Origin: JBLHUT01 sp047629975
GTDB taxonomy: Bacteria > Pseudomonadota > Alphaproteobacteria > Rhodobacterales > Rhodobacteraceae
Length of the DNA: 11,254 bases
Assembly (NCBI GenBank): GCA_047629975.1
Contig: JBLHUT010000101.1
Location: 1 to 11,254, forward strand
Reading direction: 5' to 3'
Shown here: positions 5,283-11,254 of the stretch, one piece after another
Layout of the letters: every line of letters starts with the position of its first letter
Position numbering within the stretch: position 1 is the first letter of the stretch
Position numbers and translations under genes: made by a program
The notes under the pieces: generated by a model
Database searches by the model: none
The model's input: only the letters and a program-made list of their open reading frames with translations
Told to the model about the DNA's origin: nothing

Positions 5283-5518
5283 TGACCTCGATGAAAACTG
5301 TTCTGTCTGCGACTGCTGCAACTCTTGGCGCGCTTGTTGTGGTGCCGTTGGTGGCCTTTTTCGGCTTGATGATGCTGGGGCTGGCGTTTGGTGTGTCGCT
5401 GATTGCCGTAGCTATGGCGGCGGTCACGGTGCGACAGGCGCACACTAAGGCAGAAGCGGCCGGAGCCGACAGATCAAACGAGGCGGCCCCCGCAGATGCG
5501 GCAATGATGGCCGGCTGA
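5282..5518 (+). CDS. small two-helix membrane protein of the two-component locus
   Basis: 78 residues, not recognised as a known family. A short MTSMK start leads into a long hydrophobic stretch (about 7-49, rich in Ala, Leu, Val, Gly) that could form two membrane helices with a tight turn near 28-30. A charged, Ala-rich tail follows (51-78, RQAHTKAEAAGADRSNEA). An alternative is a signal peptide plus one helix. It lies 84 nt after the histidine kinase and has its own copy of the predicted regulator box. That makes it a likely second output of the system, perhaps a small modulator acting on the kinase in the membrane, as known for MgrB on PhoQ; this role is a guess. The ribosome binding site is strong, which supports it as a real gene. 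Confidence 0.72.
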   Translation: MTSMKTVLSATAATLGALVVVPLVAFFGLMMLGLAFGVSLIAVAMAAVTVRQAHTKAEAAGADRSNEAAPADAAMMAG

Positions 5519-5576
5519 CAATTGGCGCGTGGGGCGCGGGGCGCAACCTTCTGCTGGACTGTCCCGCGCGGATCGC

Positions 5577-5602
5577 CGACAAAGTCTGCAAAGACAGTGT
5601 CG
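5577..5602 (+). other. stem-loop between the small membrane protein and the first aldehyde dehydrogenase
   Basis: CGAC-aaa-GTCT-gcaa-AGAC-agt-GTCG: two 4-bp helices separated by a symmetric 3x3 internal loop and closed by a GCAA (GNRA) tetraloop. Outer CCCGCG (5563-5568) can pair with CGCGGG (5601-5606), partly competing with the inner stem. No T-tract follows. It could act as a weak terminator or a leader structure of the downstream gene. Confidence 0.35.
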
Positions 5603-5634
5603 CGGGCACGCCCCCGCTCCAAAGGGACAAAGCC

Positions 5635-7053
5635 ATGGATCTGACAAAACACTATGTGAACGGTGCATGGGTCACCCCGCTGGGTACGCAGGGTTTTGCC
5701 GTGCTCAACCCCGCAACCGAAGCACAGATCGGCACCATCACACTGGGCAGTGCTGCCGATGTCGACCGGGCCGTGGGGGCGGCAAAGGCGGCATTCGAAA
5801 CCTTCTCTCGCACCACAAAGGCACAGCGTCTTGCCTTGTTGCGCGCCTTGATGCTCAAGACACGGGAGCGGCTCGAAGAGCTTGCCCAAGCCATGTCCGC
5901 AGAGATGGGTGCCCCGATCACGATGGCCCGCGAGGCGCAGGCCGATGCGGCGGTGGGGCATTTGCAGGGCTTCATCGACGCACTCGAGGCACAAGATGAC
6001 CGCGAGCCGCTTCCGAACGGAGATGTTCTTTTGCGTGAACCCATCGGGGTTTGCGGACTGATTACGCCGTGGAACTGGCCCATGAACCAGATTGCGCTCA
6101 AGGTCATTCCGGCGCTTGCCACGGGATGCACCTGCGTGCTCAAACCCTCAGAGCACACGCCGGTCTCGGCTGCGATCTATGCACAGATCATCCACGACGC
6201 AGGGTATCCGGCGGGCGTGTTCAACCTTGTTCAGGGGGACGGGCCGACTGTCGGTGCGGCGTTGTCGCGCCACAGCGACATCCAGATGATGTCGTTCACC
6301 GGCTCCACCCGCGCAGGGATCGCTGTTACAAAGGACGCCGCCGATACTGTCAAGCGTGTCACACTTGAACTGGGGGGCAAGTCTCCCAACCTCGTTTTTG
6401 CCGATTGCGATCTGAAGGAGCGGGTTCCGGCGTCGGTGCTGGAATGTATGTACAACACCGGTCAGTCGTGTGACGCGCCAACGCGGCTTTTGGTCGAAAG
6501 ATCGTGTTACGCCGAGGTGCTTGCGCTTGCCAAATCCGCCGCCGAGGGCCAGCGCGTTGGCGATCCGGCACACGAGGGCGACCACATCGGCCCGCTGTTC
6601 GACCGGATACAGTTCGACCGGGTGCAGGCGATGATACACACCGGCATCGACGAGGGGGCTAGGGTTCTGACGGGCGGGGCGGGGCGGCCTGACGGGATTG
6701 CGTCGGGATGGTTCGTGAAGCCCACGATTTTTGCCGACGTGCGCAACGATATGGCCATCGCCCAGCAGGAGATATTTGGCCCCGTGCTTGTGATCATCCC
6801 GTTCGATACCGAGGAGGAGGCGATTGCGATTGCCAACGATACGCCCTACGGGCTGGCGGCATACCTTCAAACAGGTGATCCCGCCCGCGCGGCGCGCGTG
6901 GCCTCACGGTTGCGCGCAGGGGCCGTTCACATAAACGGCGGTGGCTTTAACTACGGCTCTCCTTTTGGCGGCTACAAGCAGTCGGGCAATGGCCGCGAAG
7001 GAGGAATGATGGGGCTCGAGGATTACCAAGAGGTAAAAACGCTGCACTTCTAG
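5635..7053 (+). CDS. NAD(P)-dependent aldehyde dehydrogenase family protein
   Basis: 472 residues, full length for the superfamily. It oxidises an aldehyde to the acid with NAD(P)+ in the cytoplasm. Visible motifs: ITPWNWPMNQI with Asn147 of the oxyanion hole, VLKPSE with Lys170 binding the cofactor ribose, FTGSTRAG (221-228) of the Rossmann fold, general-base Glu245 in LELGGKSP, nucleophile Cys279 in NTGQSCDAPT, EIFGPV (379-384) and PFGGYKQSGNGREGG near the end. The start is supported by AAAGGGA 7 nt before ATG 5635. The substrate cannot be assigned. A paralog with many of the same blocks is encoded convergently at 7185-8624. The gap to the upstream small membrane gene is 116 nt with a stem-loop, so co-transcription with the signalling locus is uncertain. 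Confidence 0.95.
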   Translation: MDLTKHYVNGAWVTPLGTQGFAVLNPATEAQIGTITLGSAADVDRAVGAAKAAFETFSRTTKAQRLALLRALMLKTRERLEELAQAMSAEMGAPITMAREAQADAAVGHLQGFIDALEAQDDREPLPNGDVLLREPIGVCGLITPWNWPMNQIALKVIPALATGCTCVLKPSEHTPVSAAIYAQIIHDAGYPAGVFNLVQGDGPTVGAALSRHSDIQMMSFTGSTRAGIAVTKDAADTVKRVTLELGGKSPNLVFADCDLKERVPASVLECMYNTGQSCDAPTRLLVERSCYAEVLALAKSAAEGQRVGDPAHEGDHIGPLFDRIQFDRVQAMIHTGIDEGARVLTGGAGRPDGIASGWFVKPTIFADVRNDMAIAQQEIFGPVLVIIPFDTEEEAIAIANDTPYGLAAYLQTGDPARAARVASRLRAGAVHINGGGFNYGSPFGGYKQSGNGREGGMMGLEDYQEVKTLHF

Positions 7054-7091
7054 ATGCTTGGCAATGCCCTTTCAGGGCATACTTGGAGGGC

Positions 7092-7132
7092 GCACGCACC
7101 GCACAACAGAATGCTTGTTATGTGGTGCGTGT
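7092..7132. terminator. long stem-loop between the two convergent aldehyde dehydrogenases
   Basis: Bases 7092-7108 pair with 7116-7132 around a 7-nt loop, forming a 17-bp stem with a single C-A mismatch and two G-T wobbles; the core is CACGCACC against GGTGCGTG. It lies in the 131-nt gap between two converging stops, where a bidirectional terminator is expected. Neither side has a T-tract, so termination may be inefficient or Rho-assisted. A shorter perfect stem, ATGCCC-TTTCA-GGGCAT, lies just before it at 7064-7080. Confidence 0.5.
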
Positions 7133-7184
7133 TCCTGCGGAGGCATTGATCCGGCCGCCCCGAAGCCAAACCTGCCCGAACGCG

Positions 7185-8624
7185 TTATTCTACGGGCCAA
7201 CCACCAATGGCGCGGACCTCGACAAAATCTTCGAGCCCCCATTTTCCGCCCTCGCGGCCATTTCCCGATTGCTTCATGCCGCCAAAGGGAGCGCCCGCTC
7301 CGCGGCCCTTGCCATTGATATCGACCATTCCCGAGCGCAAGGCACGCGCCACACGGCGGGCTTTTGCAGGGTCGCTTGTCTGGATATAGTTGGTCAGACC
7401 GTAATCGGTGTCATTGGCGATCTCGATGGCGTCTTCTTCGCTGTCAAATGCCATCATTGACAAAACAGGGCCAAAGATTTCCTCGCGCATGACCGTCATG
7501 TCGTTGGTGCAATCGGCAAACACCGTGGGGCGCACAAAAAAGCCGCGGTTCAGGCCTTCGGGGCGACCGGTGCCGCCGGTGACAAGGCGCGCGCCTTCGT
7601 CAATACCCTGCTGGATCAGGTCTTGCACCTTGTCGAACTGCATCTGCGAGACAAGGGGGCCGATGTGACGCCCCGTGATAGCGGCGGCATTGACGGTTGT
7701 GGCTTCTGCGGCGGCTTTTGCCTGTGCGACGGCCTCGTCGTAGCGGGAGCGTTCGACCAGCATGCGCGTGGGCGCATTGCACGATTGGCCGGTGTTGTTG
7801 AAGCAACGGTTGATGCCCTGTTGCACGGCCTTTGGATCGGCATCGGCGAAGACGATGTTGGCGCCCTTGCCGCCCAGTTCCAGACTGACACGCTTGATGG
7901 TTTCGGCCGCGGCAATCGTGATTGCACGCCCCGCACGGGCGGAGCCGGTAAAGCTGACCATATCCACGTCCTTGTGCGACGACAGTTGGCTGCCCACACC
8001 CGGCCCATCGCCGTTAAGCATGTTGTAAACGCCCGCAGGCACGCCTGCCTCGTGCAGGATTTCAGAAAACAGCATGGCCGACAGCGGTGATTGCTCGGAC
8101 GGTTTGAGCACCATCGTGCACCCCGTGGCAAGTGCCGGAATGACCTTGAGCGTGATCTGGTTCATGGGCCAGTTCCACGGCGTGATCAGGGCACAAACGC
8201 CGATTGGCTCGTGGATGATACGGGTGTCTTCTTCGCCCGCCCGCAGGGGGCTTTCGAAATCGAAGTCCTTGAGGGACTGGATGAAGGCCTTAAGGTGGTA
8301 CGAGCCGGTGCCCGATTGCTGCACCTTGGACATATCGATCGGTGCGCCCATCTCGGTGCTGATTGCGGCGCCCATCTCGTCGGAGCGGCGCATGTAAACC
8401 TCCAGGATCGTCTCCATCAATTCAAGGCGCTCTGCCTTGGAGGACAGGCGCCATTTGCCAAAGGCAGCTTTTGCGGCTGCGACAGCGGCGTCTGTATCTG
8501 CTTGCCCGCCAAGCGAGATCGTGGCGGTGACCTCTTCGGTCGAGGGGTCGATTACGGCAAAGTCGCGCCCGTCCTTGGGAGCGACCCATTGTCCGTCGAT
8601 ATAAAAGTTGCGTGTGTTGTTCAT
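7185..8624 (-). CDS. NAD(P)-dependent aldehyde dehydrogenase family protein (paralog)
   Basis: 479 residues from ATG 8624, with AAGGG 8 nt upstream; an in-frame ATG 18 nt earlier is less well placed. Key residues: Asn151 in ITPWNWPMNQI, Lys174 in VLKPSE, FTGSARAG (225-232), Glu249 in LELGGKGAN, Cys282 in NTGQSCNAPT, EIFGPV and PFGGMKQSGNGREGG. All catalytic positions are intact. It shares long blocks with the aldehyde dehydrogenase at 5635-7053, including LKVIPALATGCT, but differs in the second quarter (about 98-136, after the shared EMGAPI) and at the C-terminus, so the two are diverged paralogs rather than a recent duplication. The substrate is not known. It is convergent with its paralog across a 131-nt gap holding a long stem-loop. 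Confidence 0.95.
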   Translation of the reverse strand: MNNTRNFYIDGQWVAPKDGRDFAVIDPSTEEVTATISLGGQADTDAAVAAAKAAFGKWRLSSKAERLELMETILEVYMRRSDEMGAAISTEMGAPIDMSKVQQSGTGSYHLKAFIQSLKDFDFESPLRAGEEDTRIIHEPIGVCALITPWNWPMNQITLKVIPALATGCTMVLKPSEQSPLSAMLFSEILHEAGVPAGVYNMLNGDGPGVGSQLSSHKDVDMVSFTGSARAGRAITIAAAETIKRVSLELGGKGANIVFADADPKAVQQGINRCFNNTGQSCNAPTRMLVERSRYDEAVAQAKAAAEATTVNAAAITGRHIGPLVSQMQFDKVQDLIQQGIDEGARLVTGGTGRPEGLNRGFFVRPTVFADCTNDMTVMREEIFGPVLSMMAFDSEEDAIEIANDTDYGLTNYIQTSDPAKARRVARALRSGMVDINGKGRGAGAPFGGMKQSGNGREGGKWGLEDFVEVRAIGGWPVE

Positions 8625-8922
8625 GGGGGCGGCCCTTTCCATAAAAGCTTGCTGTTCATCTCTGTGAAAATGCCTGTGCGCAAGACAAATGTGCGGTTTT
8701 TGATGAAACTTCCCGCGCGCGATACCAAATGCAGGCCAGCAAACCAATCGAGGAAATGCAGCCCCGTACATCTGGTCGGCGGCACCGGTGTGACGTCATC
8801 ACCACCCGCACAGTCCAAGGGAGCTGCACACGATGGGTTCATATCGCATCTGGTCCCCGCAAGCCGGTAATGTCAGGGACATTCCGGTGTCCGGCGCGGG
8901 AAGATTGGTTGCACAACCGGTG
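8625..8922. other. gene-free stretch between aldehyde dehydrogenase and the 58-aa gene
   Basis: About 300 nt with no supported gene. It must contain the promoter of the leftward aldehyde dehydrogenase, but no convincing -35/-10 pair is visible. An 8-bp palindrome TGACGTCA (8791-8798), with offset GGTG and CACC flanks, could be an operator; the evidence is weak. The stem-loop at 8864-8887 is listed separately. Confidence 0.4.
8864..8887. terminator. perfect stem-loop downstream of the 58-aa gene
   Basis: CCGG-t-AATGTC-agg-GACATT-CCGG: ten base pairs with a single bulged T and a 3-nt loop. It lies 36 nt past the stop of the leftward 58-aa gene. A second small stem, GGTTG-CA-CAACC, is at 8907-8918. 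No T-tract follows on the minus strand, so it may be a Rho-assisted terminator, an mRNA stabiliser or an operator dyad. Confidence 0.4.
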
Positions 8923-9099
8923 CTATTTCTTGTCGCGCGCGGCTTTTTCTTCCTTGGTCAACTTGTTGTTCCAGGCGTTGTTGCTCAGCCTCAGCTCACT
9001 TGGTAGAGGTTTGGTTTTTCCAACGCTGATCTTCCCGCCGTTGGTCAGGAATTCTTGAATAAGCGCGTCGTCGGTGGTTTTTTTGGGAATTTGTTTCAT
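8923..9099 (-). CDS. small basic conserved-looking hypothetical protein (58 aa)
   Basis: ATG 9099 to TAG 8923. The product starts MKQIPKKTTD and ends EEKAARDKK. It has about a dozen Lys/Arg residues spread along its length, no signal peptide and no hydrophobic segment, so it should be a small soluble cytoplasmic protein. Its segments DALIQEFLTNGG and AWNNKLTKEEKAARDKK look like two short helices around a polar linker. The ribosome binding site is weak (AGGATAGG and GGCTGAG lie in the 20 nt upstream). Codon choice and the sensible amino-acid composition support it as a real gene although it is short. I do not recognise a function; a nucleic-acid- or ribosome-associated role is conceivable from charge only. 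It is divergent from the EamA transporter. Confidence 0.65.
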   Translation of the reverse strand: MKQIPKKTTDDALIQEFLTNGGKISVGKTKPLPSELRLSNNAWNNKLTKEEKAARDKK

Positions 9100-9238
9100 A
9101 TCGCTCAGCCTATCCTGCGGGACGCCTGTTTGTCACGCCTCGTCGTGGTGTTTTGTTCAGGAATGTCAGGTTGCGGCGACCCGTGCGGGCACAAGGCCCT
9201 CGACAAAGCGGGCAAAAGAAAACAGGGTCTGCCCACGG

Positions 9239-9252
9239 CTCCCATGCGGGAG
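9239..9252 (+). other. small stem-loop in the leader of the EamA transporter gene
   Basis: CTCCC-ATGC-GGGAG, five perfect base pairs, ends about 11 nt before the ribosome binding site AAGGA (9264-9268). It might affect the mRNA leader, but a stem this short can occur by chance. The rest of the 9100-9276 divergent gap shows no clear promoter hexamers. Confidence 0.2.
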
Positions 9253-9276
9253 TACGGCCATTGAAGGACGCCTGTG

Positions 9277-10191
9277 ATGTCCACCCCCTCCACTGCGACC
9301 CCTGGAAACCTGATCGGCATCGCCTTGATGCTGATCGCGATGGCCGTGATGCCATTTCTTGACGTCGTGGCCAAGGTTCTGGGCCAGCAAGGCTTACCGA
9401 TCATCCAGATCGTCTGGGCACGCATGGCGTTGGCATGTTTGCTCACATTGCCCTTCGCTCTCAAGGTTGTCGGGCCTGCGGGGGTGTTGCCGCGCAGGCC
9501 TGTTTTTCATACCTTCCGTGCAGCTTTTCTGATCTCGGCGACGTTTTGCTTTTTCCTTGCCTTGCGCACGCTGTCGATTGCGGATGCCTTGGCAATCTTT
9601 TTTGTGCAGCCCCTGATCGTGACCAGTCTGTCGCCGCTGGTTCTGGGGGAGCATGTGGGGCCGCGGCGCTGGGCGGCGGTGGCGACAGGTTTTGTCGGCA
9701 CGCTCATCATCATCCGGCCCGGGTTTCAGGAGTTGGACGTGGGCGTTTTTCTCGCGTTGGGGTCGGGCACGAGCCTTGCGTGCTATATGCTGATGACGCG
9801 CCGGATATCGGGGCAATCACACGCCGCTGTCACCACGTTCCAGACGAACCTGATCGGTGCGGCGATCGCATCGCTGATGGTGATGTTCGTGTGGCAGGTC
9901 CCAACGCTGCAACAATGGGGATTGTTCGTCCTGTTGGGCGTTTTCGCCTCGGTCGGGCACTTTTTCATCGTGCGGGCCTATGACCATTCAGAGGCGTCTC
10001 TTTTGGCACCTTTCGCCTATTCCGAAATAATCATGGCCACGGTTCTTGGCTGGTGGTTCTTTGCCGATTTCCCGGATGCGTGGACCTTTGTCGGGGTTGG
10101 CATTCTGATTGCGTCGGCCATTTATATCTCGTTTCGCGAACATGTGCGAAATGTGCCGACAGCCAGCAGCCACGATCAGCCGCGCCTCTAG
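9277..10191 (+). CDS. EamA/DMT-family transporter
   Basis: 304 residues from ATG 9277 (AAGGA 8 nt upstream; GTG 9274 is an alternative 1 codon earlier). It has ten predicted membrane helices arranged as two EamA repeats, about 12-147 and 157-287. The first repeat ends with the family-typical stretch EHVGPRRWAAVATGFVG and IIIRPGF; the second contains AYDHSEASLLAPFAYSEII followed by the last helices (VLGWWFFADFPD, GVGILIASAIYI). Such proteins exchange or export small metabolites (amino acids, nucleosides, S-adenosylmethionine, quaternary compounds) across the inner membrane; the substrate here is unknown. The C-terminal tail (about 288-304) is short and cytoplasmic. It ends 24 nt before the stop of the converging VPLPA-CTERM gene. 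Confidence 0.93.
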   Translation: MSTPSTATPGNLIGIALMLIAMAVMPFLDVVAKVLGQQGLPIIQIVWARMALACLLTLPFALKVVGPAGVLPRRPVFHTFRAAFLISATFCFFLALRTLSIADALAIFFVQPLIVTSLSPLVLGEHVGPRRWAAVATGFVGTLIIIRPGFQELDVGVFLALGSGTSLACYMLMTRRISGQSHAAVTTFQTNLIGAAIASLMVMFVWQVPTLQQWGLFVLLGVFASVGHFFIVRAYDHSEASLLAPFAYSEIIMATVLGWWFFADFPDAWTFVGVGILIASAIYISFREHVRNVPTASSHDQPRL

Positions 10192-10215
10192 ACCACAACG
10201 GTTTTGTCGGGCAGC

Positions 10216-10860
10216 CTAGCGACGTTTGACGCGCACAAGCGCGATACTGCCCAGCCCCGCAAGCAGCAATGGCAAGGCCGCCGGAAGCGGTACAACCGCT
10301 TCAAAGACGTATACAGACCCCGCCGAGGCGATATCGCCCGGATTGTTGTGAGGGGCGCCAACAAGCACCGATGTGTTGGTCGCTGCAAGGATTTCTCCGA
10401 AGAAATCCTCATTCTGGGGGGCGGGATTGTTCAGAGTTTGCAACAGATTTCCGATCGCAAGGTCAAAGACATAAACCGTACCGGTATCATTGGCACCTTC
10501 GTAATAGCCAAGCGAGCCGACAATTGCGGCGGTCCCGGGGATGTCCACGGCATAACCGAACCTGTCGCTAGAGTCTGGTGCAGGGTTGGACAAGGTCTGC
10601 AACAACGCTCCGCTCGTGATATCAAAAACATATGCGGTGCCGGCGTCCGGCACGCCCGAGGGGTCGTCATGAGGGGCCGAGATTACGGCGGTCGACCCGG
10701 AAACCGAAACGGCGTATCCAAGAAATTCGTTGGCGACAGGAGCCGGATTATCCAGCGTTTGTGCCGGCTCCAGAGTGAGGGAAAACGCGCTGGACGTTCC
10801 AGGAAGGATCGTCACCAGAGATGTCAGACCAAGATTGCGGGTCATTGGAATGTGCCCCAT
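10216..10860 (-). CDS. short FG-GAP-like repeat protein with VPLPA-CTERM sorting signal
   Basis: 214 residues from ATG 10860; TTG 10869 and ATG 10845 are alternatives, and none has a clear ribosome binding site. A weak signal peptide (MTRNLGLTSLVTILPGTSSAFS) is followed by three tandem units of about 50-57 residues. Each has a NPAP element, then FGYAV-like (LGYAV, FGYAV, FFGEI), a GSTAVISAP-type strand, an AGTAYVFD-type strand and a closing LLQTL: about 35-88, 89-141 and 142-188. These resemble FG-GAP/integrin beta-propeller blades, but only three are present. The C-terminus is VPLPAA (190-195), a hydrophobic helix and the basic tail VRVKRR. That is the VPLPA-CTERM tripartite signal cut by a dedicated exosortase in Rhodobacteraceae, so the product should be exported and processed at the cell surface. 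No exosortase is in this window. Confidence 0.88.
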   Translation of the reverse strand: MGHIPMTRNLGLTSLVTILPGTSSAFSLTLEPAQTLDNPAPVANEFLGYAVSVSGSTAVISAPHDDPSGVPDAGTAYVFDITSGALLQTLSNPAPDSSDRFGYAVDIPGTAAIVGSLGYYEGANDTGTVYVFDLAIGNLLQTLNNPAPQNEDFFGEILAATNTSVLVGAPHNNPGDIASAGSVYVFEAVVPLPAALPLLLAGLGSIALVRVKRR

Positions 10861-10896
10861 CGTGATCAATCAGATGGTAAAATTCTGCCTCATTAT

Positions 10897-10918
10897 TGCA
10901 TGAAACTGGAAAAATGCA
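10897..10918. promoter_or_regulatory. inverted repeat in the A+T-rich upstream region of the VPLPA-CTERM gene
   Basis: TGCAT (10897-10901) and ATGCA (10914-10918) are separated by 12 nt in the most A+T-rich stretch of the window (about 10870-10930). The position, 37-58 nt before the start codon on the minus strand, suits an operator or promoter element. No standard -35/-10 pair is certain. Confidence 0.3.
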
Positions 10919-10983
10919 CGATAATTAGGCGCAAAGATATCCGTCAAGACTCTCATGGCGGCTGTTTTTATGATGAAGGTTAG

Positions 10984-11004
10984 AAAAATCCTTGCCCGAT
11001 AAGG
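10984..11004 (-). terminator. weak intrinsic terminator candidate after the membrane protein gene
   Basis: Read on the minus strand, CCTT-ATCGGGC-AAGG is followed at once by ATTTTT. The stem is only 4 bp, so it is weak. It lies 37 nt past the stop codon at 11041, and a neighbouring GGTG-CAA-CACC stem may add to it. Confidence 0.3.
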
Positions 11005-11040
11005 TGTTGCACCGGCACGGATCACACGGCACGCAGGGAC

Positions 11041-11254
11041 TTACAGCACCAGTGCCGCAACGCATATCCAGACCGACAAGCCCACCGCACAGGTCACCGC
11101 ATAGGGACCGTTCCACCGCAACCCGACATGCGAGGCGCTGACTTTGCCCAACGAGGCGATCAAAAGGGTCGAGGCGGTATAAGGCGACGTGGCACCACTC
11201 AACGCCCAGCCGCCTGTGATAGCCACAATGACTGCGGCAGGGTCGACATTCATG
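11041..11254 (-). CDS. C-terminal end of a polytopic membrane protein, probably a transporter (partial)
   Basis: The last 71 codons or so of a gene entering from the right edge; the stop TAA is at 11043-11041. The visible part contains a hydrophobic segment (PAAVIVAITGGWALSG), a small-residue- and Ser/Thr-rich stretch (ATSPYTASTLLIASLG) as seen in re-entrant loops of secondary transporters, then VSASHVGLRWNGP and a final membrane helix (YAVTCAVGLSVWICVAALVL) ending at the C-terminus. The Met encoded at 11253 is probably internal, not the start. An ion- or organic-anion-permease type transporter is plausible, but the family cannot be named from this fragment. Confidence 0.65.
   Translation of the reverse strand, partial: MNVDPAAVIVAITGGWALSGATSPYTASTLLIASLGKVSASHVGLRWNGPYAVTCAVGLSVWICVAALVL

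Noticed and set aside
4388..5443. 351-aa open frame on the minus strand
   Set aside because: Antisense to the kinase HAMP, HisKA and ATPase domains, which are unambiguous on the plus strand.
5529..5999. 156-aa open frame on the plus strand
   Set aside because: It overlaps the aldehyde dehydrogenase start in another frame and its product is Arg/Gly/His-rich with no supported start.
7058..7460. Two open frames on the plus strand after the first aldehyde dehydrogenase
   Set aside because: They run into the antisense of the second aldehyde dehydrogenase, have no ribosome binding site, and have no protein-like features.
9055..9277. Plus-strand open frames of about 67-69 aa before the EamA gene
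   Set aside because: They lack ribosome binding sites and overlap the start of the better-supported minus-strand 58-aa gene and the transporter leader.
10204..10983. 259-aa open frame on the plus strand
   Set aside because: Antisense to the VPLPA-CTERM gene. The minus-strand product has ordered repeats and a sorting signal; this one is Arg- and Gly-rich without recognisable features.

Overview
The window looks like chromosomal DNA from an alphaproteobacterium of the Rhodobacteraceae (Roseobacter-type). The signs are GC-rich coding DNA, a surface protein ending in a VPLPA-CTERM sorting signal, and the N-terminus of a SelD-type flavoprotein of the kind I associate with this family. No phage, IS element, integrase or CRISPR array is visible. 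Genus cannot be told from sequence reading alone.

Layout. (1) 1-123 (-): start of a SelD-like FAD/NAD oxidoreductase, cut by the window edge, divergent from (2) 182-1693 (+), an alpha/beta hydrolase fused to a multi-helix membrane domain. (3) 1690-2253 (-): a PNPOx-like flavin-binding protein whose stop codon interlocks with that of the hydrolase. (4) 2378-2454 (+): a CAU-anticodon tRNA, probably elongator tRNA-Met, with its own good promoter. (5) 2634-5518 (+): a compact signalling locus. It holds a secreted poly-aspartate protein (2806-3114), an OmpR-family response regulator (3175-3858), a sensor histidine kinase with an acidic patch in its periplasmic loop (3842-5197), and a 78-aa membrane protein (5282-5518). 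(6) 5635-7053 (+) and 7185-8624 (-): two convergent paralogous aldehyde dehydrogenases. (7) 8923-9099 (-): a 58-aa basic protein. (8) 9277-10191 (+): an EamA/DMT transporter. (9) 10216-10860 (-): a short FG-GAP-like repeat protein with a VPLPA-CTERM tail. (10) 11041-11254 (-): the C-terminal end of a polytopic membrane protein.

The most interesting part is 2634-5518. Almost the same 16-bp inverted repeat, (T/C)TTACA-AAC(T/C)-TGTAAG, lies upstream of both output genes. In each case it is followed 32 nt later by a TAT-type -10-like hexamer, and then by an identical 13-nt leader over the ribosome binding site. Box-to-start distances are 101 and 99 nt. The second box overlaps the kinase stop codon. 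The simplest reading is a self-contained regulon in which the regulator controls a poly-Asp exported protein and a small membrane protein. The kinase loop and the exported protein both carry dense Asp/His/Glu clusters, which suggests that both bind the same cationic ligand (a divalent or heavy metal, or a polycation). If so, the exported protein could buffer or sequester the signal. The operator architecture is read directly from the sequence; the ligand and feedback idea are inference.
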